From Thermoproteus uzoniensis 768-20 (lineage in GTDB: Archaea > Thermoproteota > Thermoprotei > Thermoproteales > Thermoproteaceae), in the NCBI RefSeq assembly GCF_000193375.1, contig NC_015315.1, forward strand, positions 1,434,622-1,498,621: a DNA stretch of 64,000 bases, read 5' to 3'. Position numbers and translations under genes: made by a program. How positions within the stretch are numbered: position 1 is the stretch's first letter; every line of letters starts with the position of its first letter. The notes under the pieces are model-generated. The model was not told the origin of the DNA. It made no database searches and saw only the letters and a list, made by a program, of their open reading frames with translations. Below are positions 36,553-46,700 of the stretch, one piece after another.

Positions 36553-37116
36553 TAAATAAATAACTAAAAACTAGAAATATAAAGTTTTCTGTTTCATTCC
36601 AACTCAAAATGCATGACTGAGCTAGGTGGTGAAAACAATTAAATAAAAAATAAGATAACTTTATCATCATTAGATATTATCACTAATAGACTTAGCTGTG
36701 GTAAGAGCCGAAACGATAGGACTACCGCCACGCTTTATTGGAGACTAGAAGCCTTAAGTAACTTAGAATTCCGATGGGGTAGATGGAATGTTCAAAATTA
36801 TTTTTCTAATGATAATTGATAATAAATATAAGGGTTTAAACTATAGGGATATTGTGATATATATCCTACGTTTTGACAGTACTAGTTAATGGGAGGAAGG
36901 CAAACTCTAGCCCTATACGGCCGAGGCTTGCGGAAAGACGGGCGGGAGGTGTACGGCGAGCTAGGAGAGCCGCCGAGAGGGTCGTCAAGCTGGCGGGGGC
37001 TGGAGAGGTGGCCGGCCAGAGTGTAGCTCTGCTCAGCGAGGCGGAAGGCCTATAGGCCGCGATAGCGCAACGTAGTCTCAAGACACCTCCGCCGGCTGTT
37101 CACCCGTCTCGGCCGA
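36553..37116. other. 564-bp gap: AT-rich upstream part, ambiguous GC-rich part
   Basis: From 36553 to about 36865 the sequence is strongly AT-rich and holds no recognisable gene. From 36873 to 37055 a GC-rich stretch is open in more than one plus-strand frame; a 60-residue frame from a TTG ends VKLAGAGEVAGQSVALL. I cannot decide whether it is a real small gene or a relic. The abrupt base-composition step near 36870 looks like an insertion junction. Confidence 0.4.
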
Positions 37117-40100
37117 CTAGATTTGGAGGTAGTAGAGCTTGAGCAACGCTAGCTTTAATTCGCTACAGTTATCCACTTGGCCGCCGCATTTCTCAACCGC
37201 ATCGGCAACCCCGCCGAAAAGTGTTCCGGCTATAATCTCCTTAGTGTCGTATTTGCCTGCCAGCGCGTGTGCCCGCGCCAGCTCGAGGTATTTCTCCCGC
37301 TCTTTGCCTTCAACGCGCCTAGCCTCGTCGAGAGCCTTAAGCAGAAGAATAAGCTGGCTAAGTGAGTTTATAGGCGCCAAAACCTGCACCAGCCCCCCAG
37401 CGTCAAACCGGTCCAGTACAGAGAAGAGCTCTGATTTTTCCTCATACAGCTCTTTTATACCTCCACGTATTCGGTTAAACGCCTCAACGTCGCCCATGAC
37501 GGCTTCGTAGGCGACGAGACAAAACTCGAGATACTGTTGAGATAGCTCCCTTTCTTCAGTCGCGTGCGTGGACGAATTGAGAAGCTCCTCAGCGGCTTTC
37601 TCACACTGCAACGCCGCATCTCCGGGCCCTAGCGGAAGGCCCAGCGAAGCCTCCAGAGCTGGCTTGAGAAGCGGATCGATGTGGCCCTCCAGCGCCTCCA
37701 ACAGCTCGTCGGCGTCTGGCGCCTCCGCCGCAACGCCGAGCAACCTCAACATGTAGACGGTGGCCACGTGCGGGCTTTCGTATCTCGGTAACCAGGCGTA
37801 TTCTCTCAACACTCCAGCCGCCTCTTCTACTCTGCCAGAAGCCGCCAGATAAACAAGATACTCAGCCAATGCGCCAGAGGCAGCGTATATCATGTCTGTC
37901 GTCGGCTCCCAACGCTCCTCCACTCTTCTCCACAGTTTTTCAAAAGCCTCTGCGGCTTTGACAACCCCGCCGAAGTCGCCAGCCTTTAACACGCCGACTC
38001 TAGCGACCAGAGAAGAGGCGGCTAAGTAGTTTGCCCAATGACCCAGCTCTTTGTAGAGCTCAGCTGCCTTGGCGAAGTATTTCTCAGCCTCATCTAGCCT
38101 GCCGGCGTCTAGCTTGGCCTTCGCGAGGCTGTGGTACAGCGCGGGCTCTGCCTCCGACAGCTCTATCTGAAGCGCCTCCGGCGGCCTCGCTAGAGATTTG
38201 ACGGCTAGGTATTTCTCCAGTTCTGGGCTCAGCTCGCCTTTCTCAGCTTTCTTCCGCAACTCCGCCAGTTTTTCTAACAACTCTTCTTTCTTCTTTTCAA
38301 ACGCCTTCTCTAAGGACTCTACGCAACCCTCCCTCGCCTCTCCCGTGCATAGGTCGACGCCGCAAGGCGGGAGGCCCCCCTCGGCGAGGCGCATTAGCGT
38401 GTAGACCTCCGCCAGAGTTCTCACATCAGGGTCTTGAACACCGCCTAGAAGCCGGCATACATCTCCACGTAACTCCTCAACCCCGGCATGCTTAGTAGGC
38501 ACCGTTGCGTAGGCAACGGCGAGCAACGCCTTCGCCCACTCCTCCCCCACCCGCTCCTTGGCCCACTTAACCTCTTCTAAAATACGCTTGGCCAGTTCCG
38601 GTTGCCCAACCACAGCAGGCGTAGCCGCGGCGAAGATCACGGCGGCCCACCAATCAGGCGCATGTTCCCTCAGCGGCGAAAGCACGTCGAGAATAATACC
38701 AACTGCGTCCGGAGACGCCGCCTTTTGCACAGCCCAACGTGCCGCCTCCAGCGCCTTTACAGCCGCCTCTCCACTCGACGCCCCCGACCTCGCCGCCACC
38801 ACTGCCAAGCCGAGACTGTAGACAGCCTCCCACAGTACGACGTAACCTCTCCTCCTCCACGTCTCTACCAGCTTCTCCACCTCCTCCAGCTCTCTGCCGT
38901 GTTGGCTGGCGAAGGGCTTCGGCAACCTGCCCACTACAGCCATTGTCAATAAAAGTGCGCGGGTGAGCGGCGTCAGCTCGCCGTCGGCCAGCAGGTAGTC
39001 GTCTATCACACACCCCCTCCCTATCCTCTCGGCGACGTCTCTCACGTCCTCTCCAGCCCTCTCCGCCGCCTCGGCAACTGGCTTGTATGGATAGCCAGAG
39101 ACGGCGGAGCCGAGCATTAACGCAAATTTCTCTAGGCAGGACGCCCCTTCCCACTCCTTTTCTAAATCGGCGCCGTATTCCTCAAGAAAGTGGAAGGCTG
39201 TGTAGGGGCCCGTCTTCACCTTTCTCCAAACTCCCAACTCCTCCCCTGCGTCCTCAAACACTTTATGGATATCTTCTATACCCACTTTTTCTAACAGATC
39301 TGCATACGCGACAAGGGTCAACGCAACTTCTACTAAGTCGTGCTGTCTGCGGGAGAGCCAGCTGTACGTCTCCTTGGGCGGGAGCTCTCTGGGACACCTC
39401 TCGTTTTTGAACAGCTTGGCGCACCTCCACCTAGCCCACCTCTCCAAGAGAAGCGGCGGCGCAACCGTGTCCCCCGGGCCTAGGCCTCGGCGGTGGAGAG
39501 CTCTCGCCGCTAGAATTTGTGAAAAGATCTCGGCCGCATTCTCGTCTTCATACGTGCCGGAGCGATCCCTCCACCTAACTCTCAGCATGTTGTTGACGTA
39601 GATAAGCATAAACCTAAGGGCCTTTCCCTCGGCCGCTCTCGCCATCTCCTCCACCTTTTCAAGCTGACAACCCCGCCTGCTCAACTCCTCGCCTACTAGC
39701 TTTGCGATTAGGGTGTAGCCCTCGTCGAATTTGGCAATCTCCCCGGCCAGGGCCCTCAGCCTCTCTCCCTCAAGCTGGCAGCCAGAATGCCGACGCACCA
39801 CCTCGGCGAGGAAATCCACGCTCCTTAAATCAAGGGCGACGGGGACTATGTACCTTTTCACCTCTTCACTCAACGCGTTGTAGACGTCCGTCGGCAGTAC
39901 CAAAACCACCGACGGTACGTGCCACCCCCTGCGGTACGTCGAGTTGACGAGTTCAGCCACCACGTTGGCGGCGTCGGGTCTAGGCCTCTCCAGAGGCTCC
40001 CCAAGACCGCCCAGCTCGTAGAATCTAGGCGTCGAGGGGTCGTAGAACAGGACGTAGCTACGGCCTCCCCTCTCCACCACCTCTGGCAAATCTTCGAGCT

Positions 40101-41208
40101 CCAGCCTGCCCACGTCCACGACGCCCCTAACCGCCGCCCTCCTCAACACTTCGCCTAGCACGGCTCTGGCCAGCGTGGACTTGCCGACTCCCCTAGGGCC
40201 GACTATGGCCAGGATGCCCCCTCTTTCCACCACCTCCCACACCTTTCTCCTCACCTCCTCCACGGCTTGAGCTAGGCCGTACTGCGCTGGGTCTACGTAC
40301 GGCGCGCCCATTACGTACAGAACGCCGCCTCTCTCCTCCACGCCCAGCTCCTTCGGCTCGGTGTAGACGACGTTGAGGGGCCCAAGCTTAGCCTCAAGCT
40401 TGGAGACTCTGGCCTCCAGCTCGGCCAGCCTCTCCTCGATTTTCCTCACCGCCTCCTCCAGCTTCGCCACGTCTATTCCGTACAGCGCGTCCAGCGCCGC
40501 CTCCACCTCATCAGCGTCTCTCCTCAGCCTCTCGGCGGCTCTCCACACAAGCACCCTCCGCAGATCTTCGTGCAGGCCTCTCCACCGCTCTCTCTGCTCT
40601 ATCCACCGCCTAATCTCGTCTTTGCCGAAGACCTTTATGACGGCCGCCACCAGATCTAGAAATTTAGAGGCGTCGGCAACGCTCAACATGCCGATCAAAA
40701 ACGACGCTGCCTCCCTCAAGGCGATGCCGCCGACACTCTTCAATACTTCACGCACCCTATCCCAGACATCTGGCGCCAGCAACGATGAGAATTTTTCGTA
40801 GGCCTCTCGTTGCTCTTCTAGGAATTTCACGGCGGCCTCCTCGCCGCCTTCCCTCATCCTCTTCGCAACCTCGGTCACGAGGCCTGGCGGCATGTACTTA
40901 ACGCCGAGGTACTCCACCGGCGCGAAATGCCGCTTGATTAGCTCGACGGCCATCCTCACCTCGTCGTTGCTGGCGTACCTCTCAGCGTCGTCCCATGGGA
41001 TGTAGTAGATCAGCCTATACGGCCCCCTACCCTCCTCCTCAACGAGTTCGCTCTTCTCGACGGCGATCTTCTCCTCGGCCTCCACTCCGTAGTTTTTTAT
41101 GAAGAACGTCTTGCCGCTACGAGGCGGCCCGACTACCACAGCGGGGAAAGGATACCGCTTAGCCCTCTTCTCGTTATACGGCGCAAATAAGTCGCCAGAA
41201 ACAGCCAC
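37117..41208 (-). CDS. giant two-P-loop STAND-like ATPase with TPR-like repeats
   Basis: I do not know a named family for this 1363-residue protein. A first P-loop (GPPRSGKT, residues 27-34) is followed by a helical region, a coiled coil (about 248-275), and a second P-loop (GPRGVGKST, about 337-345) with a downstream hydrophobic strand YVLFYDPS. The remaining 900 residues are helical and contain TPR-like units, best seen in YHSLAKAKLDAGRLDEAEKY and the next helices. The overall plan (NTPase plus repeat sensor) resembles STAND proteins used in immunity. The GTG start at 41208 lies 22 nt from a TATA-like TTATATATAG (minus strand). It appears monocistronic. Confidence 0.75.
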   Translation of the reverse strand: MAVSGDLFAPYNEKRAKRYPFPAVVVGPPRSGKTFFIKNYGVEAEEKIAVEKSELVEEEGRGPYRLIYYIPWDDAERYASNDEVRMAVELIKRHFAPVEYLGVKYMPPGLVTEVAKRMREGGEEAAVKFLEEQREAYEKFSSLLAPDVWDRVREVLKSVGGIALREAASFLIGMLSVADASKFLDLVAAVIKVFGKDEIRRWIEQRERWRGLHEDLRRVLVWRAAERLRRDADEVEAALDALYGIDVAKLEEAVRKIEERLAELEARVSKLEAKLGPLNVVYTEPKELGVEERGGVLYVMGAPYVDPAQYGLAQAVEEVRRKVWEVVERGGILAIVGPRGVGKSTLARAVLGEVLRRAAVRGVVDVGRLELEDLPEVVERGGRSYVLFYDPSTPRFYELGGLGEPLERPRPDAANVVAELVNSTYRRGWHVPSVVLVLPTDVYNALSEEVKRYIVPVALDLRSVDFLAEVVRRHSGCQLEGERLRALAGEIAKFDEGYTLIAKLVGEELSRRGCQLEKVEEMARAAEGKALRFMLIYVNNMLRVRWRDRSGTYEDENAAEIFSQILAARALHRRGLGPGDTVAPPLLLERWARWRCAKLFKNERCPRELPPKETYSWLSRRQHDLVEVALTLVAYADLLEKVGIEDIHKVFEDAGEELGVWRKVKTGPYTAFHFLEEYGADLEKEWEGASCLEKFALMLGSAVSGYPYKPVAEAAERAGEDVRDVAERIGRGCVIDDYLLADGELTPLTRALLLTMAVVGRLPKPFASQHGRELEEVEKLVETWRRRGYVVLWEAVYSLGLAVVAARSGASSGEAAVKALEAARWAVQKAASPDAVGIILDVLSPLREHAPDWWAAVIFAAATPAVVGQPELAKRILEEVKWAKERVGEEWAKALLAVAYATVPTKHAGVEELRGDVCRLLGGVQDPDVRTLAEVYTLMRLAEGGLPPCGVDLCTGEAREGCVESLEKAFEKKKEELLEKLAELRKKAEKGELSPELEKYLAVKSLARPPEALQIELSEAEPALYHSLAKAKLDAGRLDEAEKYFAKAAELYKELGHWANYLAASSLVARVGVLKAGDFGGVVKAAEAFEKLWRRVEERWEPTTDMIYAASGALAEYLVYLAASGRVEEAAGVLREYAWLPRYESPHVATVYMLRLLGVAAEAPDADELLEALEGHIDPLLKPALEASLGLPLGPGDAALQCEKAAEELLNSSTHATEERELSQQYLEFCLVAYEAVMGDVEAFNRIRGGIKELYEEKSELFSVLDRFDAGGLVQVLAPINSLSQLILLLKALDEARRVEGKEREKYLELARAHALAGKYDTKEIIAGTLFGGVADAVEKCGGQVDNCSELKLALLKLYYLQI

Positions 41209-41287
41209 GTGAGGTAGGCGGGTCTATATATAACATCATCCATCTCGACCAAGTTGTTACAACGGCCGCCTCCAGCTCTCTGCATAT

Positions 41288-41634
41288 GTGTTACGTGAGG
41301 GTTTAGAGAGCCGTATCGGAGAGGGGAGAGTTGCTAACATGGACGGAGATCGGCTAGTCTTCGACGTGGCCAGGGCGGTGAGAGCCCAGAAGCTCCTGCT
41401 CCTCAGCGATGTGAAGGGGCTCTACATAGGCGAGGGGGTAGTCCCACACCTCACCCCCAGGAGGCGGAGAAGCTAGTCCAGAGCGAAGAGGTGAGGGGCG
41501 GCATGAAGAGAGAGCTACTAATGGCCGCGGAAGCCGCCAAAGCTGGCATCGAGGTAGCGGGCTCGCCGACAACCCCGTAGACGCGGCCCTAAACGGAGCT
41601 GGCATACACATAATTCATATTATAGCTTCGATTA
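41288..41634 (+). pseudogene. amino-acid kinase relic (lysZ/argB-like)
   Basis: Three plus-strand frames join to give the C-terminal half of an acetylglutamate / [LysW]-aminoadipate kinase-like protein. Frame 1 reads [17 protein letters not shown] and [15 protein letters not shown] up to PHLTP. A frameshift in the C-run near 41455 leads to [19 protein letters not shown] and [12 protein letters not shown] second shift near 41560 gives [17 protein letters not shown]. The N-terminal half is missing. It is certainly non-functional as it stands. An intact copy presumably exists elsewhere; none is in this window. It separates the STAND-like gene from the Argonaute operon. Confidence 0.75.
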
Positions 41635-42201
41635 TCTTGATTCAGTGCATGAGAAATTGGACTTGGAGTAGAGTTGACGTAATTTTAATTCGATATCGTC
41701 CGTAACATAACCTCTAAGGAAATAAAGAGCATAGTCGGACACAGGGTGTTTCCTCGTAGCAATACGCATAAGTTTCCTCTTAATTCTCCACCTCGTGCAC
41801 CAATCTTCACATGCTATATACTTTAGAAAGCAGTCCTGCGGAGATGAACACCTCTGACAGAGCCCACATTTTATTTTATAGTTATTAACAAAGTTTTTCA
41901 GTAAATTTCTAAAATTGATCTCGATATTTTTACTTAAAAATTTAGCTAATAACCTTAGCTCATTTAGAATCACATAGCTAAAATAAACATCTAATACATC
42001 TTGTCGAATATGTCTCTCTAATTCCTTGTAAAGATTATAACACTCATCTTCTAACTTTGGTGTCTTTTTGACACGACGGCCGCGGCGTAGGTACTTCATA
42101 GCATCAACGCAACATTCAACCTCTAAAGATTTTAGGTAATTATTTACTAATTCTAAAATTAACTTTAACCATGTAAAAATATTTACCAAATTTATTTCCA
42201 T
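41632..42201 (-). CDS. cysteine-rich partner protein in the Argonaute operon
   Basis: I do not recognise the family of this 189-residue, lysine-rich, mostly helical protein. A cysteine cluster at residues 112-135 (CGLCQRCSSPQDC, then ACEDWC) could bind zinc. No membrane helix is evident apart from a moderately hydrophobic N-terminus (IFTWLKLILELV). The ATG at 42201 overlaps the end of the Argonaute gene by 10 nt, so the two are translated together. By analogy with short prokaryotic Argonautes, which work with co-encoded effectors (for example Aga1/Aga2 in Sulfolobus), it is the likely partner or effector; this is inference. The gene is AT-rich, like the Argonaute gene. Confidence 0.65.
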   Translation of the reverse strand: MEINLVNIFTWLKLILELVNNYLKSLEVECCVDAMKYLRRGRRVKKTPKLEDECYNLYKELERHIRQDVLDVYFSYVILNELRLLAKFLSKNIEINFRNLLKNFVNNYKIKCGLCQRCSSPQDCFLKYIACEDWCTRWRIKRKLMRIATRKHPVSDYALYFLRGYVTDDIELKLRQLYSKSNFSCTESR

Positions 42202-43682
42202 TTCTTTATTTTATCTTGTAAAGTTAACCATTTTAGATATCTTTTAGCATATGTAACTGGCGCAATTGTTGAACGTCTCTTCATTGTAAGGCTGGTAAAA
42301 TCAAGCCATCTTAAATACAGGTATGCTAATATTGGAAGCCTCTTGTCTAAATTTCCGTTATGGTATGAAATTCTTACAGCATGCCTAAAACTAGGCGGCT
42401 GAACTAACCAAAGATTCGAGTAATTAGAAAGACTTTTCACATGTATTGCTCTGTTGTCTCCAATATTATATTTTGTTTTATAAGGCGACATGAAGACAAT
42501 CTTATCCTTTTTTAACTTCTTCCACACGAAGCGTTCGATTAAATTTAACTTTCTTTCAATTTCCCGTTCAACTCTCTTCTTGATTTCGGTAGCCTCTACA
42601 CTGGCAAATGCTCTACTTCTCACAACGTACAAATTTTCGGGACCTTCTCCAAACTTCTCCTTATATTCCATGACCATTTCCCCTATTTTATTACCGAATT
42701 TTTCTGCCTCATCTATTCCAAATTCCATACTGCTACCTTTTAGAATTTCATCGGTATCGACATAATTCACCACCGAGCCAAGCCCCTCCATCAGGAAAGC
42801 TACCCCTTTGTAATAGCCATTAGGTCCCCTCGCTAATGCAACCCCCACGTACAGGCTCGTTTGCAACACGTTACATAATTCGCATTTCGGCACTACAACC
42901 CCATATGGGACGCATCCAGCCTTAAAATACAAAGCCGCTACAAGATTCGCTGAGAAAAACTGTTTCTGTTCATCAGTTAAGTTTGCAAACTTTGTTGAAT
43001 TGATAATCTGCAACAAAGAACGTCCCCTTACTAGCTTAAAGCTTTTTAACTTAAGCTGGGTAATCTCATCTAAATGACTTTTTAAGTACTTTTCACTTGC
43101 AACTAATAACGTAACGTTCCCAGGTTTAAGCGCATCCTCTAAACTCCCCTTCTTTTTTACATAATTAAGTCTAGTCATCACAGGACGTCCAAATAATTCA
43201 TTAAACGGTTTGACATTGTATAGGAGTTCGCTGATGGATCCAGCTACCCCTTCATCTTCATACAAAATAACCAATCGGGGCACTTCATCTGGGCACTCGT
43301 AAGGCGGGTTTTCGAGAATACCGTATGGAATATCGGTCTCCACTTTATTACCAAATATAAATCTTGGCTTAAATTCAAATCCTAATACTTCATCTAAGGA
43401 TTTTACATCTAGGGCTTGCAGATTATACGAGGTATTACCGCTTGTCGTGGTAAGAATTATCTTCGGATTCTCCTTCAAATAGTATGCCTTACCTCCGGAT
43501 CTCCTCAGCTCTGCGACTACTTTCTTCGCACATTCATGCGGATACTCCAGGCAGTCCAAACCATCTATCGCCTTTTCCAACAATTCATGAGGAACAAGTA
43601 TTTTTCTTGTATCGCGGCGCCGGTTTTTATTATTGTAAGTACCTTTAACTGGAGGAGGAGACTTCCCGGGGAACCTGACCAT
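42192..43682 (-). CDS. short Argonaute-like protein (MID-PIWI), probably inactive
   Basis: The 496-residue protein has an approximately 100-residue N-terminal region, a MID-like domain (FKPRFIFGNKVETDIPYGIL leading to RLVILYEDEG, residues 104-145) and a PIWI-like domain from about 245 (ANLVAALYFKAGCVPYGVV, then TSLYVGVALARGPNGYYKGV, LYVVRSRAF, and a C-terminal KRRSTIAPVTYAKRYLKWL). PAZ is absent, as in short prokaryotic Argonautes. Where active PIWI domains have Asp in the IGID-type strand, this reads VGVA (279-282), and the VVHRDG-type strand reads VVRSRA, so the catalytic residues appear lost. A CxxC (267-270) is unusual. The start at 43682 lies 22 nt from a TATA-like TTTATATTTA. Confidence 0.78.
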   Translation of the reverse strand: MVRFPGKSPPPVKGTYNNKNRRRDTRKILVPHELLEKAIDGLDCLEYPHECAKKVVAELRRSGGKAYYLKENPKIILTTTSGNTSYNLQALDVKSLDEVLGFEFKPRFIFGNKVETDIPYGILENPPYECPDEVPRLVILYEDEGVAGSISELLYNVKPFNELFGRPVMTRLNYVKKKGSLEDALKPGNVTLLVASEKYLKSHLDEITQLKLKSFKLVRGRSLLQIINSTKFANLTDEQKQFFSANLVAALYFKAGCVPYGVVVPKCELCNVLQTSLYVGVALARGPNGYYKGVAFLMEGLGSVVNYVDTDEILKGSSMEFGIDEAEKFGNKIGEMVMEYKEKFGEGPENLYVVRSRAFASVEATEIKKRVEREIERKLNLIERFVWKKLKKDKIVFMSPYKTKYNIGDNRAIHVKSLSNYSNLWLVQPPSFRHAVRISYHNGNLDKRLPILAYLYLRWLDFTSLTMKRRSTIAPVTYAKRYLKWLTLQDKIKKWK

Positions 43683-43780
43683 ATGATGAGAAATATACGT
43701 AAATATAAAAGGTCTAGTTTAATATATCCAGATTACACGCGCATTACGCTACTCTTAAGTAACGTGATTAGTTTAGAGTT
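43683..43780. promoter_or_regulatory. divergent promoter region of the two defence operons
   Basis: This 98-bp AT-rich gap separates the Argonaute operon (minus) from the methylase operon (plus). A minus-strand TATA-like TTTATATTTA (about 43699-43708) precedes the Argonaute ATG by 22 nt. A plus-strand TCTTAAGTAA (about 43753-43762) precedes the methylase ATG by 23 nt. Unlike the shared boxes elsewhere in the window, here each direction has its own element. No clear operator repeat is seen. Confidence 0.55.
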
Positions 43781-46700
43781 ATGACGTCTCTACTTGAGTC
43801 GGGCATTCCGATTGAGGCCGTTAACGAATATAGTGAGGTTGAGAAGGGGCCGGGGAGGCCTCCGCATTGGGAGATGGTGTTTTGGTGGACTAGGAAGCCG
43901 CTGGCTGGGGCTAGGGCGATAATCGCCGCGTCTCTGCTGCCCGCCGACGCCTACAGCAACCCGGAGCAGTTCCTGAACGACCTCTTCCCGTGCCGCCACG
44001 AGAGGAAGACGGTTCACCACTGCAACCCCTCGCCGCGCCTCGTGGAGAGGCTGAGGGGCAAGAAGGTGCTCGATCCCTTCGCGGGGTTCGGCTCCATCCC
44101 GCTGGAGGCGGCCAGGCTCGGCGCCGACGCCGCGGCCGTGGAGCTCCTGCCCACTGCCTACGTCTTCCTCAAGGCGGTGCTGGAGTACCCGAAGAAGTTC
44201 GGCCGCCTCACCGCGGAGGTCGCCGGCAGAGAGGCGAAGGAGCTCGGCCTGGAGGACGCGGTGAAGAAGTTCAACGGCGTGAAGGCGGTGGCGGACTCCG
44301 CCAGGTACAAGGTGCCCATGCTCATATACGACGTCGCGAGGTGGGGCAGGTGGGTCCTGGAGCAACTGCGAAACGACCCGGACGTGGCGGGGCTCTACGA
44401 CGCCGACGTCTATATAGGCACTTGGGAGGTCAAGTGCCCCGTCTGCGGCCGCTACACCCCCTTGGTGGGCAACTGGTGGCTCGCCAGGGTCAAAGACGGC
44501 ACACAGTACAAGCGGCTCGCCTGGATGAAGTGGGAAGGCGGCCGCGCCTCTATAATGGACCTAAACGATGAGTGTAGAAGGCAGGGCGGGATCAACTGCG
44601 GCGAGCTCAACGCCAAGGTGCAGACAAAGGAGGAAGAGGGGGAGGGCGGCTCGGTGGAGTGGCGGGGACAGCGCTACACCGTGCCCGCCAAAAACATAGA
44701 CGCCAGAAATGAGACCGCCCAGTGCCTATACTGCCGGGCCGAGATCAACCACAGGGTGGTCAACGGCAAAATCACAAAAGGCGGGAGGAGGGACGGAGAC
44801 TGGTACGTCAAGTGGGCCCTCCGCCAGTGGAACGAGCTGTACGAAAAGTACCTACGGGGCGAGATCGCTCTAGAGGACCTTAAAAACGCCCCCGCCAGGC
44901 CCACACTCCTTGCCAAGGTATACATCAAAGACGGAGACCTGCAGTTCCAGTCAGCGGCTCAACAAGACATAGACAAGCTGTGGCAAGCCGCCGAGAAACT
45001 CAAACAGATGTGGGGAGATCCAGACACACCTATAGAGGTGTTTGCGCCATACCAAATGGGTTCAGCAGGTGCTTTTAGGATCACGCTATGGGGTTTCGAC
45101 AAATTCTTTAAGCTCTTCAACTCACGCCAGCTTCTTACCTTGGCCAAGCTGGTGAAGCTCATCCGCGAAGCTGGGAAAAAGATAGAGGAGGAGAAACTCA
45201 AAGATGGATGGAGTAAAGGAGAGGCGTTAGACTATTCAGAGGCGACAGTCGTCTATCTATCAATAGCACTGGTAAGATATGCGGACTACAATGCTGTCAT
45301 CACTTTCTGGAATTACGGAGGGCAATTACCGGCACAGGTAGCACATGGATTATCAATGCGTGGGATTGCTATGTCGTGGAACTATGGTGATGTTAGTCCA
45401 TTTGTTGAAATGAGTGGCACAGGTACCTTCCTTTCTAATCTCAATAAGTTGTATAAAAAAATCATTCCGTATCTTATAACAATAAGTAGCGATAATTCTA
45501 AAGCTAAGGTACTTCTTGACGATGCCTCTGAATTATATAGACTAGGAGGCGAAAAATTCGACCTCATAGTCACGGATCCGCCCTATGCAGATGATGTGCC
45601 CTACTCTGAGCTGAGCGACTTCTACTTTGTGTGGCTTAAGAGGGCGCTTAGCGATAGCGACGGCACGACGCTTCGGCCGAGGTTCCTCCCGGAGGCCTTT
45701 TTCGACGAGCTCGGGCTGGAGGTGAGGACCCAGTGGGAGCAATTCGCCGTGAGGGAGGTGTCGGAGAGCGAGGGCCGCCGCGAGTACTTCAAGGTCGACA
45801 CGACTTTCCGCGACATGCTGGCTAAGGCTTTTGCGAACGTGCTTAGGTTTTTGAAGGAGGATGGGCTCCTCGTGACTTACTACGTGGCTAAGAAGCCGGA
45901 GTCGTGGGTTGCCCTGGTGGATGCCCTCTGGCGTGTGAACGGGCTGGAGATGGTGGCGGCCTACCCAGTGGCTACCGAGAGTGAGGAGAACGTCGTGGCT
46001 AGGGGCAAGGCGTCTGTGCTGGGCGGCTACGTCTCTGCGTGGAGGCGCAGGTCTGGGCCGAGGCCTCTGGACCTGTCGGCCGAGAGGGAGAGGATAATAG
46101 AGGAGGTGGCCAGGAGAGTTGACCGCAGGTTGAAGGTCGTGTCCAGCGGCACGTCGAAGAAGAAAAACGGCATGACGACATGGGTTTACGCCTATTTGGC
46201 GGCTTTGGAGTACCTCACGGCCCACAGCCCGGTTACGCTCGGCGGCTTGGAGCTGGACTCCGAGGGGTTGATGAGGCAGGCTGTGGCTATCGCCTTCGAG
46301 GCCCTCCTCAGGAAGGCCGGGGTGAGGCTGTCCGACCCGGCGGCGCATGCGTACCTTGCCCTCCGCATCATGGAGAGCGAGAAGGGGTATGTGGACAGCG
46401 ACACCCTGTCCCACGTGGAGCGGGCCACCGGCCTGCCGCATGTAGATCTCGTCAAGTTGGGGCTGATTAGGGAGGCCGACGTGGGTGGGCCGAGGGTGGC
46501 TAAGCGTAAGGCCTTCGAGGTCCTGGCGCCGCGGAGGGACACGGTGGACGAGATCCGGCGGGTGTACTCGGCCCAGCGGGGGCGGCCGGCGCTGGACTGC
46601 CTCCGCCAGCTACAGCTAAACCTCCTGGCTAAGACCTCTGTGGCCTGTGCGCCGGAGGTTAGGGAGGAGGCCTTGGCGCTGGCCAGGGCGCTTGTGGAGC

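Noticed and set aside
36873-37055. A 60-residue plus-strand frame starting at TTG.
   Set aside because: A second frame over the same bases is equally open and protein-like, the start is TTG with a badly spaced TATA box, and no family is recognised; described only as an ambiguous gap.
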